Made by a program: the position numbers and the translations under genes. 64,000 bases of DNA from contig NZ_VAWE01000001.1 of assembly GCF_005795905.1 (NCBI RefSeq), positions 868,001-932,000 of the forward strand, written 5' to 3'. The notes beneath the pieces were generated by a model. That model did no database searches and had not been told where the DNA came from. It worked only from the letters and a program-made list of their open reading frames with translations. The DNA comes from Streptomyces marianii (GTDB taxonomy: Bacteria; Actinomycetota; Actinomycetes; Streptomycetales; Streptomycetaceae). Shown one piece after another: positions 26,919 through 34,417 of this stretch. How positions within the stretch are numbered: the stretch's first letter is position 1; the number at the start of each line of letters is the position of its first letter.

Positions 26919-27146
26919 TCAGGTGGAGAGCACCGAGTCGTCCTCCGGGCGCGCGCCCGGGAGATGGAAGCGCGCGGCGATCAGTGCCGCGTCGACGTCG
27001 CTCGTTCCCGTGGACACGCACAGGGTGTACGCCACGTCCTCCATGCGGCGGCGGACGGGCTCGCTGCCGTTCTCGGCGTGCAGGAGCCGGAGCGTCTCGT
27101 ACTGTTCCACGAGGTTGTCCAGGACCGCAGGGTGTGCCATCAACAT
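26919..27146 (-). CDS. DUF5133-family small protein
   Basis: 75 residues beginning MLMAHPAVLDNLVEQYETLR and ending with AARFHLPGARPEDDSVLST. This is the Streptomyces-specific DUF5133 family, small cytoplasmic proteins of unknown function that often sit near regulators. Complete. Same strand as the AraC gene but separated by ~160 bp, so not clearly co-transcribed. Confidence 0.85.
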   Translation of the reverse strand: MLMAHPAVLDNLVEQYETLRLLHAENGSEPVRRRMEDVAYTLCVSTGTSDVDAALIAARFHLPGARPEDDSVLST

Positions 27147-27250
27147 CGAAAGTCGCCTCGCTTCGGCCGGAGGACCACCACCCGGGGTGCCGCGGTTGGT
27201 ACCTGCCGCGTCCTGCGCCCTGAACGGCGTGCCGAAAGCGGGCTCGACCA

Positions 27251-27814
27251 GTGGCCTCCGCGGTCACCGGCTGCACGCGGCAAGCGGTTCCCTTTACCGT
27301 ACAACCGCTGCCCGCCGACCGTACGGTCGTCGCTGCCCGTGTCACCCGGGGCACGGACGGGGACGCCCCGGTGGGGCGGCCCGTCCCCGCGGAGGCCGCG
27401 CCCGAGGGTCGGCCGTTGTGGAAGATCGCCCCGCTGCGACTGGGGCTCACGGTCGTCCTGATGGTGCTCGGCGTGGTCAGCGGCGCGATCGTCGTGTTCA
27501 CGGGCGGTCTGGCCCGCAGGACCGGCGAGGCGCTCGGCATCGGGGGGACCACGGTCACGGTGTGGTCGATCGCCAAGTGGCCGGTGCTCGTCGTCCTGGT
27601 CACGCTGATGATCGCGCTCCTCTACCGGGCGGCGCCGAACGCCCGCGGCCACGGCTTCAAGTGGGTCACCTGGGGCAGCGCCCTCGCCGTGCTCATCCGG
27701 CTGGCGGCCTCGGGCGGGTTCGCGCTGTACGCGTCCCGACTCGGCTCCTGCAACAGGATCTACGGGACCCTCGCCGGCGTCATCATCTTCCTGGTGTGGC
27801 TGTGGATCACCGCC
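27251..27814 (+). pseudogene. YihY/BrkB-type membrane protein remnant
   Basis: From about 27410 the frame matches the C-terminal half of the YihY (UPF0761, formerly BrkB/RNase BN) family: a GRPLWK entry, the transmembrane run LGLTVVLMVLGVVSGAIVVF, TVTVWSIAKWPVLVVLVTLM, LYRAAPNARGHGFKWVTWG and GTLAGVIIFLVWLWIT. The N-terminal membrane region is missing and the C terminus stops abruptly where the polynucleotide kinase gene begins on the other strand (27815), before the usual LGAELNAE. A decayed, doubly truncated copy. The right junction marks a rearrangement or insertion border. Confidence 0.8.
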
Positions 27815-28729
27815 CTAGAAGCTGCCGTAGTTGACCTGCCAGGTCGGCAGGCCCATACGCCGCCAGACGGCCACGACACGGTCGCGGTCGTCGAGCGAGA
27901 CGCGTACCGCGAAACGGCTGCGGACGTGGCGGTCGAAGAGTTCGGCCTTGACGACGTCGTCGCGCCGGTGGTCGCCCGCCGCGCGCATCCACAGCTCGTC
28001 GTAGGGCACGTCGTGCCGCTCCAGCCATGCCTCCGTCCGCTCCCTGTGCTCCTCACCGCGGCCCGAGAGCAGCACGATCACATCGCCGTCGGCACGGCGG
28101 AAGGAGCCGAGGGCGTCGCGCACCGCCACGTTGAGGAAGTCCTCCTCGCAGCGGGTGAAGTCGTAGGGCCCCCGGTCGCCCCGGAGGGCGAGGGTGCCGT
28201 CGATGTCGCACATCACCGCCGCCGGCAGCGCGGGGTCGGCGGCGTACGGCTCGACCGCGGGCTCGTCGTTCAGCCACTCCGCCGTCAGCCGCCAACCGCC
28301 CCTGGTGGCCTTGACGTGCTTCTCGGCGAGGATCCGGATGATCTCCTCGCCCACCGCACGCTCCCGTCCGGCGTCGCGCCGGACGCACTCCTCCACGGGT
28401 ACACCGGTGAAGTCGTGCACGACGAAGGTCGCCTGCCCGGCGACCGCCGCCTTCAACCGCTTCGGGATGTGGGGCGTGAGGTGGGTGTTGTCCACGACGA
28501 CGTCGAAGCCGCCCTCCACGGCCGCCCGCACCGCGGCGTCCTGGATCGCCAGAACGGTCTGCTCGTGGGCGTGCGACCGGCCGCGCTCGGGTGCCGGCAC
28601 GTCGAGCATCCGCCGCAGGTCGTCGAGGTTGACGCGGCGCATCCTGCCCTCGGCACCGGCCTGCAGTTCGCGGGCGGCGGTGGTCTTGCCCGAGGCCGGC
28701 AGGCCGGTCATGACGTGTACTACGGGCAC
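27815..28729 (-). CDS. Polynucleotide kinase-phosphatase (T4 Pnkp-like)
   Basis: 304 residues from a GTG at 28727-28729 (GGAGAA site). The N-terminal kinase has the P-loop MTGLPASGKTTAAREL and a VVVDNTHLTP strand. The C-terminal HAD-type phosphatase begins VMCDIDGTLALRG (DxDGT nucleophile motif) and continues with IVLLSGR and the late acidic SLDDRDRVVAVWRRMGL. It heals broken RNA ends by 5' phosphorylation and 3' dephosphorylation. It starts 2 bp after the RNA ligase stop, so the two form an RNA-repair operon. The ligase comes first, as in some phage-like cassettes. Confidence 0.93.
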   Translation of the reverse strand: MPVVHVMTGLPASGKTTAARELQAGAEGRMRRVNLDDLRRMLDVPAPERGRSHAHEQTVLAIQDAAVRAAVEGGFDVVVDNTHLTPHIPKRLKAAVAGQATFVVHDFTGVPVEECVRRDAGRERAVGEEIIRILAEKHVKATRGGWRLTAEWLNDEPAVEPYAADPALPAAVMCDIDGTLALRGDRGPYDFTRCEEDFLNVAVRDALGSFRRADGDVIVLLSGRGEEHRERTEAWLERHDVPYDELWMRAAGDHRRDDVVKAELFDRHVRSRFAVRVSLDDRDRVVAVWRRMGLPTWQVNYGSF

Positions 28730-28731
28730 TT

Positions 28732-29940
28732 TCAGTTCTCCTCGTCGGATGTGAACGGATCGGACGCCTCGGGCCGGACGGACCGGTAGGTCATCAGCTC
28801 GGTGGAACGGCCGTCCAGTCTCTGGAACATGGCGGGCCGCACCGCTGGGTCGGGCAACGCCTTCGCGGCATGCGCGAACGCGCCCCGGTCCCCGGCAAGA
28901 TGGGCGATGGAGCGGTACGCCTCGTCGATGGCGCGCTCGCGCTCCGCCACCTCGGTGTCGATCCGCGCGATCACCTCCCGCACCCAGGCGTCGAACTCGT
29001 CGGGCACCTGCTCCAGCAGCGCGTCCAGGGGCCTGCCGCCGGACGCCTCGATCTCGGCTGCGGAGCAGTTGAGTGCCTGGGCCAGCTGCTTGACGGGACG
29101 GCCGGCGAAGCGCTGGATGCCGTGGCCGCGCCAGATGTCCCGCTCCGTCACGCCCGTGAGCACCTTGTGGAGCCGTACGTACTCGGCGAGTTTGGCCTTG
29201 GCACGGACTCCGGAGGCGAATCGCAGCACGAATCCCTCGGCCTCGGTACCGGTGGCCGTCCGGCCGCCGGGCAGCCGGTTGGACTCGGCCAGCGCCAGGA
29301 GTTCGGCGAGCGGCACGGCGGGCCACACGGTCACGACGGAGCCGATGGCCTTCCAGCCGACGGCGGCCTCGTCCAGCGGGACTTCGCGGCCGTCCCTGGC
29401 GAAGGCGGCGAGCAGCACCAGGTCGCGGCGGTCCCCGTAGTCGACGACGATCCGGTTCTGCGGGTAAAGGATCTCGGCGAGGTAGGTCACTCCGGGCACC
29501 AGCGAGGACGTGTCCCTGCCGTCGAGCAGCCGCTGCGCCCAGGTGGCCTGGGTGCTGATGAACGACCCCTTGGACGCGACGTGCCAGCGGCCCGCGTAGT
29601 GGAACACCACGGCCAGGCTTCCGTCGACCTTGTCGTACACCTCGAACGGCTCGTCCGGGAGGGCGGGCGCATGGGGCAGACCGGCCTCGTGCTCGCCGAC
29701 GTTGAAGAACTTCGGCAGCGGCAGGGCCACGACCTCGCCGGTCTCGTCGTCGGCGACGAGACCGCGGCAGCGAGTGGTCACCCGGTTCCACACCCGCTCG
29801 TACTGGCACGTCCTCGTGTACGTGTAGATCGACAGCGGCAGCCGGGGGTGGCCCTTTCGGGTCACGTGCCCCGCGTCGACGGCCGCCGCCAGTTCCTGCG
29901 GCGGCAGCAGCTCATGGAGAGTCAGGTTCGCCCGGCTCAT
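28732..29940 (-). CDS. RNA ligase, T4 Rnl1 family
   Basis: 402 residues from the ATG at 29938-29940. Seals RNA 3'-OH/5'-phosphate ends. The nucleotidyl-transferase lysine is in YDKVDGSLAVVFHYAGRW. Upstream CRGLVADDETGEVVALPLPK, middle TYLAEILYPQNRIVVDYG and the late EGFVLRFASGVRAKAKLAEY with the two lysines of motif V are typical of Rnl1. With the adjoining kinase-phosphatase it makes a complete repair pair, as used against tRNA-cleaving anticodon nucleases (inference). The upstream gap carries a short dyad GTACTTGCGTAC (29979-29990) that could be an operator. Confidence 0.93.
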   Translation of the reverse strand: MSRANLTLHELLPPQELAAAVDAGHVTRKGHPRLPLSIYTYTRTCQYERVWNRVTTRCRGLVADDETGEVVALPLPKFFNVGEHEAGLPHAPALPDEPFEVYDKVDGSLAVVFHYAGRWHVASKGSFISTQATWAQRLLDGRDTSSLVPGVTYLAEILYPQNRIVVDYGDRRDLVLLAAFARDGREVPLDEAAVGWKAIGSVVTVWPAVPLAELLALAESNRLPGGRTATGTEAEGFVLRFASGVRAKAKLAEYVRLHKVLTGVTERDIWRGHGIQRFAGRPVKQLAQALNCSAAEIEASGGRPLDALLEQVPDEFDAWVREVIARIDTEVAERERAIDEAYRSIAHLAGDRGAFAHAAKALPDPAVRPAMFQRLDGRSTELMTYRSVRPEASDPFTSDEEN

Positions 29941-30385
29941 TGCGTCCTCCCGTTCGTGAGCCTTGATTCTCGGCCGCGGAAGGCGTACTTGCGTACTGAA
30001 TTTGCGCACACGGCCTTCGCGGAGACACAGGTCACGGCCCCGTCGGCGTGGGCGGGGCCGGGTCCCTGGGACGTCTTCCGCGGGGCGGTCGTCGAATGGG
30101 CGCGACCCACGACCCGGTCGCCTCCCCGTCCCGGCGCGGGTGCTCCGGACCCCGGGCTCCGCGCGCGCCGGCCACGTCGGTGTCCGGGGACCTCCGGGGC
30201 CGCGGGCCCGGGTGTGCCGCCCGAGTCGGGCTCCGCCGCCCCCCTGTTCGCGGCGCCGGCACCACCGTGCGGCGTTCTCCGCCCGCGTCCTCCAACCCGA
30301 GTCCGTCGCCGCCGCGATGCGCGTGCGATACATTTTGCCGCGCCTTGACCACGATCATTCTCGGACGACGGAGACTGCCTTCCCC
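29941..30385. other. Non-coding gap upstream of the RNA-repair operon
   Basis: 445 bp between divergent genes. Besides the GTAC-TTGC-GTAC dyad near 29980 I see no gene or clear promoter. The open frames in it have no family signature or codon-position pattern. Confidence 0.5.
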
Positions 30386-30808
30386 ATGACGGACATAGTC
30401 AACGGACTCGGCCGGGCCACCGCTTACGGTGCCCTCGGCGTCGTGCTGTTGGTCCTCGGCATCGTGCTGGTGGACGTACTGACGCCCGGAAAGCTCGGCC
30501 GCCTCATCTGGGAGGAGCGCAACCGGAACGCCTCGGTTCTGCTGAGTTCGGCGCTGCTGGGGATCGGCGGGATCGTCTTCACCTCGATCTGGACGACGTA
30601 CGACGACTTCGCCAAGGGGCTGGCGTCGACGGCCGCGTTCGGCGTGCTGGGGCTGGTGCTGATGGCCGTGGCCTTCCTGGTGGTCGACCTGGTGACCCCG
30701 GGCAAACTCGGGGCGACGCTGGTGGAGCCGGAACCGCACCCGGCGGTCTGGGTCACGGCGTCGTGCAACCTGGCGGTGGCCGCGATCGTCTCGGCCTCGA
30801 TCGCCTGA
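30386..30808 (+). CDS. DUF350-family membrane protein
   Basis: 140 residues with four hydrophobic segments arranged as an internal duplication. Each half has a long helix followed by LVDVLTPGKLGRLIWEE or LVDLVTPGKLGATLVE, the DUF350 signature. Integral membrane protein of unknown function. Start ATG at 30386. Confidence 0.88.
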   Translation: MTDIVNGLGRATAYGALGVVLLVLGIVLVDVLTPGKLGRLIWEERNRNASVLLSSALLGIGGIVFTSIWTTYDDFAKGLASTAAFGVLGLVLMAVAFLVVDLVTPGKLGATLVEPEPHPAVWVTASCNLAVAAIVSASIA

Positions 30809-31119
30809 CGCCCGGCCGACGGCGGGGACACACGTCCGGCGATCGGGCCCGGGGGGACCCACCTCGCGCTGCCCGACCCGGGTGGGGAGCCGCTTCGCGG
30901 CCGCCCGGACGCCTCACGCCGCCGGGCCGGTACGGTCCCGGCGGGAGCGGGGACGGACCTCCCTCGGACCGGACCGCGCGCCACCCTTTGCGCGGTGTGA
31001 CCGTCCGCTCACAACGGGCCGCATTCCCGGCTGGTTTCGCCTGCCGGGCTGCACCGCGCCGGATACCGCGTGATGCTGGTACTCAGTCCCCAGCTACGGG
31101 ATTCGCCCGGAGGCAGATC

Positions 31120-31320
31120 ATGAAGCAGGACAACACAGGAGAGCAGCAGCCCGAGAGCAGGCAGCGGCCGGTCCAGCTCTTCACCGGATCGGAACGGCCC
31201 TTCGATCCCGAGGACCTGGTGATGGCGTCCGGCCGTGAGTGCACGCCCGAAAACGTGGCCCGTGCCCGCAAGGAGATCGCGGAGAAGGGTGCCGCCGCGC
31301 TGGAGCGTTACCTGCCCTGA
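31120..31320 (+). CDS. Small hydrophilic conserved protein
   Basis: 66 residues from an ATG with a GGAGG site at the right distance. The sequence includes QLFTGSERPFDPEDLVMASG and ends EIAEKGAAALERYLP. I recognise it only as a small Streptomyces-type hypothetical protein. Hydrophilic, no signal or membrane helix. It precedes the sigma-factor gene by ~220 bp and may belong to the stress regulon. The gap before it (30809-31119) shows nothing. Confidence 0.65.
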   Translation: MKQDNTGEQQPESRQRPVQLFTGSERPFDPEDLVMASGRECTPENVARARKEIAEKGAAALERYLP

Positions 31321-31441
31321 CGACGGGCCGCGTTCACCTCACCCGCCGCCACGTACGGTCGGCGAACGCTGACCGCACGTAGGCGGATCACCCTCTCTCG
31401 GACGTTCACGGCATCCCATCGGCGACGCCCGAACGCCGAAT

Positions 31442-31466
31442 GCGTCAAATAGGTACATTTGGGTAT
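31442..31466 (+). promoter_or_regulatory. SigB-type promoter upstream of the sigma-factor gene
   Basis: GCGT at 31442-31445 and GGGTAT at 31461-31466 with a 15-base spacer fit the GNNT-N14-16-GGGTA(C/T) pattern of Streptomyces stress sigma factors. The start codon is ~70 bp downstream, consistent with autoregulation. Confidence 0.6.
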
Positions 31467-31538
31467 CAGGCCGACAGAGCCCGACCGACGGTCCCGCCAC
31501 ATCCGGTGGCGCCGGCCCCCTTCCGTCGAAGGACGCTC

Positions 31539-32435
31539 ATGTCCAGCTTCCCGATCACCCGTGACCCCGACGTCGGTGCCGCCCGGCCGGGCCGGCCGGC
31601 GGCGCTCGACGATCTGCCGGAGATCCCGGATTTCCGGACCGTCAGCGCGCTCGACGCGCGTGCCCTGTCCCTCGCCCTGTTCCAGCGGCTCCGTACGCTG
31701 GACGAGGGCTCGGCGGAGTACTCGTACGTCCGCAACACGCTGGTGGAACTCAATCTGAGCCTCGTGAAGTACGCCGCGGCCCGGTTCCGGGGCCGCAGCG
31801 AGCCGATGGAGGACATCGTGCAGGTCGGCACGGTCGGCCTGATCAAGGCGATCAACCGCTTCGACGTCGAGCGTGAGGTCGAGTTCACCTCCTTCGCGCT
31901 GCCCACCGTCGTCGGCGAGATCAAGCGCTTCTTCCGCGACACCAGCTGGGCGGTACGCGTGCCGAGGCGGCTCCAGGAGCTCCGGCTGGACCTCGCCAAG
32001 GCGTACGACGCGCTGGAACAGGACCTGGGCCGTGCCCCCACGGCGGCGGAACTGGCCGCCCACCTCGAACTCACCGAGGAGGAGGTCGTCGAGGGCCAGC
32101 AGGCCGCCAACGGCTATGTCGCCCGCTCGATAGAGCCGCTCGAGGACGACGAGAACGAGAGCCCGCTCGCCCGCCGTCTCGGCCACGAGGATCCGGCCCT
32201 GGACGTCGTCGAGTGCCTGGAGTGCCTCAAGCCGCTGATCGCCCGGCTACCGGATCGCGAACGCACCATCCTGTCCCTGCGGTTCGGGGAGGACCTGACC
32301 CAGTCCGAGATCGGCGAACGACTGGGCATCTCGCAGATGCACGTGTCCCGGCTCCTGGCCCGCGTCCTGACCGAGCTCCGCGCGGCGCTGCTCGCCGAGG
32401 ACGGCGCACCGGAGCACGGAAGACCGCGACACTGA
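31539..32435 (+). CDS. SigB/SigF/SigG-family stress sigma factor
   Basis: 298 residues from the ATG at 31539 (GAAGGA site). Region 2 has NLSLVKYAAARFRGRSEPME, DIVQVGTVGLIKAINRFD and FTSFALPTVVGEIKRFFRD. Region 3 covers RRLQELRLDLAKAYDALEQD, and region 4 carries LPDRERTILSLRFGEDLTQS and IGERLGISQMHVSRLLARVL. This is the partner-switching-controlled class (group 3), so it should be held by an RsbW-like anti-sigma kinase. Candidates are encoded at 40018-40536 with a STAS protein at 40533-40934. The acidic-free C-terminal tail has no extra domain. Confidence 0.94.
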   Translation: MSSFPITRDPDVGAARPGRPAALDDLPEIPDFRTVSALDARALSLALFQRLRTLDEGSAEYSYVRNTLVELNLSLVKYAAARFRGRSEPMEDIVQVGTVGLIKAINRFDVEREVEFTSFALPTVVGEIKRFFRDTSWAVRVPRRLQELRLDLAKAYDALEQDLGRAPTAAELAAHLELTEEEVVEGQQAANGYVARSIEPLEDDENESPLARRLGHEDPALDVVECLECLKPLIARLPDRERTILSLRFGEDLTQSEIGERLGISQMHVSRLLARVLTELRAALLAEDGAPEHGRPRH

Positions 32436-32557
32436 GGCCCCGTTGCCGAGGTGGCGCCGTCGCACGCACGGGCCGTCCGTCGGCCGTGCGCTCCGCAGGA
32501 CCCTGCGGGGCACGGGCACTCCTGCCGTGACTTGCACCCCGGAGAAGGGACGACGCC

Positions 32558-32908
32558 ATGGGCGCAGGCATGTGGGGCTTCCCTGAGGGTTCGGGACACG
32601 CACCGGGCGCGGAACTCGTCGGTTACCGCGTCGAGGCCACCGACGGGTCCATCGGCAGGATCGACAAGCACTCGGAGGACGTGGGGCGTTGCTACATCGT
32701 CGTGGACACCGGCCCCTGGGTCTTCGGCCACCACAGGCTGATCCCGGCCGGCGTGGTGTCGCGCATCGACCGGGCGCGGGAAGTGGTGTACCTGGACTGC
32801 TCCCAGGAGCAGATCAAGGATGCCCCGGACTTCGAGCGGGGGCGGTACGACGGCGACGCGGCCACCGTCCGGCTCATCGAGCAGCATTACGCGAACTGGC
32901 ACCTGTGA
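32558..32908 (+). CDS. PRC-barrel domain protein
   Basis: 116 residues. The PRC-barrel core runs from GYRVEATDGSIGRIDKHSED through YIVVDTGPWVFGHHRLIPAG to VVYLDCSQEQIKDAPDFE. Single-domain members of this type are common, often stress-induced, in actinobacteria. Role unknown. Lies 122 bp downstream of the sigma-factor gene. Confidence 0.88.
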   Translation: MGAGMWGFPEGSGHAPGAELVGYRVEATDGSIGRIDKHSEDVGRCYIVVDTGPWVFGHHRLIPAGVVSRIDRAREVVYLDCSQEQIKDAPDFERGRYDGDAATVRLIEQHYANWHL

Positions 32909-32928
32909 CGCACGAGTTCGGCCGGGTG

Positions 32929-33006
32929 GCGCCCGTGAAGCCGGGATCCGCGGGGCGCCCGTGAAACCGGGATCCGCGGGGCGCCCGTGAAACCGGGGTC
33001 CGCGGG
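32929..33006. repeat. Three tandem 26-bp repeats
   Basis: Units 32929-32954, 32955-32980 and 32981-33006, each beginning GCGCCCGTGAA and ending GGG, differing at one or two bases. They lie directly after the PRC-barrel gene. No spacers, no ORF. The rest of the gap to 33241 shows nothing recognisable. Confidence 0.9.
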
Positions 33007-33241
33007 TGGCCCGAAGTCGCCGGCCCGGACGGCTCCGAGGGCGGCGGAACGGCGAGGCTCCTCTCCGCGGCGGGCGGCTCGCAGGCGGAACGGCCCCGGC
33101 CCGGTACCGTGGGCGCCGGGCCGGGCTGCTCCCCTACGTCCTCGGCTCTCCGTCCCCGGTTGCCACACCGCCGCCGGTACGGGGTCCCTGCCGACGCGGC
33201 ACCTGCGCCGGGCCGGGCCCGCGGTTCCCCGACCACTTGGT

Positions 33242-33670
33242 TCAGGCGCCGCTGTTCGGCGGCGCGGCACTGATGCCGGCGAGGGCGGAACCCGGTTCAC
33301 GCGCCCTCGCGAGGTCGCCCAGACTGACGACGCCGACCGGATGGCCGTCGTCCTCCACCACCGCGAGCCGGCGCACCCCGTGATCTCTCATGACCCTCAT
33401 CGCCTGTGAGGCGTCCGTTTCCGGGCGGACCGTGAGAACGTCCGGAGTGCAGACGGACCGGACCGGCATGATGTGCGGGTTGTGCCCCATGGCCACCGAC
33501 CGCACCGCGATGTCCCGGTCGGTCAGCATCCCGAGCAACCGGTCCCTGTCCGCGACGAGGACATCCCCGACGTCCATGTCACGCATCAGCCGGGCCGCCT
33601 CGACGAGCGACGCCTCGGGCGGGAGCGTCAGCACTCCGGCCGTCATCACGTCCTTCACCAGCTGTGTCAT
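33242..33670 (-). CDS. Tandem CBS-domain protein
   Basis: 142 residues from the ATG at 33668-33670 (GGGAG site). Two CBS motifs: VKDVMTAGVLTLPPEASLVE with LLGMLTDRDIAVRSVAMG, then VCTPDVLTVRPETDASQAMR with PVGVVSLGDLA. CBS pairs bind adenine nucleotides and act as energy or redox sensors. As a stand-alone protein in a stress block it probably regulates another protein. Convergent with PRC-barrel; upstream gap 33671-34034 shows no gene. Confidence 0.92.
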   Translation of the reverse strand: MTQLVKDVMTAGVLTLPPEASLVEAARLMRDMDVGDVLVADRDRLLGMLTDRDIAVRSVAMGHNPHIMPVRSVCTPDVLTVRPETDASQAMRVMRDHGVRRLAVVEDDGHPVGVVSLGDLARAREPGSALAGISAAPPNSGA

Positions 33671-34034
33671 GACCCAGCTCCCTTCCCTGACACACCGCGC
33701 CTGCCCGGGTTCCTCCCGGATATCCCGGAAAGCGCCGGAAGGGAGGTCCACGGCCTGCCGACGGGACCGCCGTTCGCAGGGGCCCGCGCGCACGAGACCT
33801 GGGCGCGGGCACCGGGCACCGAGCAGGGCAGGGCAGGGCAGCGACATCGTGCGTACGGGCTCCTCCTCCGTCCCGGACGGCTGCCGGCCGGGACGGAGGA
33901 GGAACACCCCGGCAGGAAGGCCGTTCGTCACGCTGGGTGACGATGTGCGGATGCGCCGGCGGCCCCGCCGTGTTTGCCTGGCAGGTGGCCCCTGGCCCGG
34001 CGGCGTCAGGCGTCCGGGCCCGGAAGGAGGAGCC

Positions 34035-34301
34035 ATGAGCACAGCACGCGAACCGGTCAGGACGTCGGAGGAGCTCCGGTTCATGGCCGACGAGCTCACC
34101 CGCGGCGCGGAGCGCTGCAAGGACCCAGAACACCGTGAACGACTGCACCGCAGGGCGGAGGAGTTGCGCCGCCAGTGCGACACCGGCGAAGGCTCGGAGG
34201 AGAGGCCGCCGGCGCACGCGAGGCAGGAGACGTACCGACCCCAGCAGCACGGCTCCAGAAGGCCGCAGAGCCGGCGGTCCGAGCGGCCGCGTGACACCTG
34301 A
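34035..34301 (+). CDS. Small charged hypothetical protein
   Basis: 88 residues from an ATG behind an excellent GGAAGGAGG site. Starts MSTAREPVRTSEELRFMADE, Arg/Glu-rich and hydrophilic, likely helical (ELTRGAERCKDPEHRERLHR) with a basic low-complexity tail. No family recognised. Its strong translation signal makes it a likely real gene of the stress block. Confidence 0.6.
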   Translation: MSTAREPVRTSEELRFMADELTRGAERCKDPEHRERLHRRAEELRRQCDTGEGSEERPPAHARQETYRPQQHGSRRPQSRRSERPRDT

Positions 34302-34417
34302 CCGTCGAGGCGACGGCCGCCGGACCCGTCACCGGGTTCGGCGGCCGTACGCCGGCCGGCGGCCCGGAGCCCGGGGCTGTACACGGGTAGAATCCGGTTC
34401 GTCACGCTGGAGACGAC

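Noticed and set aside
27251..28789. A fusion of the YihY-type membrane protein with the RNA-repair region
   Set aside because: The frame continues past 27814 only as antisense to the kinase-phosphatase gene, with no membrane-protein or other domain pattern.
32929..33006. CRISPR array
   Set aside because: The repeats are head-to-tail without spacers, and no cas gene is present in the window.
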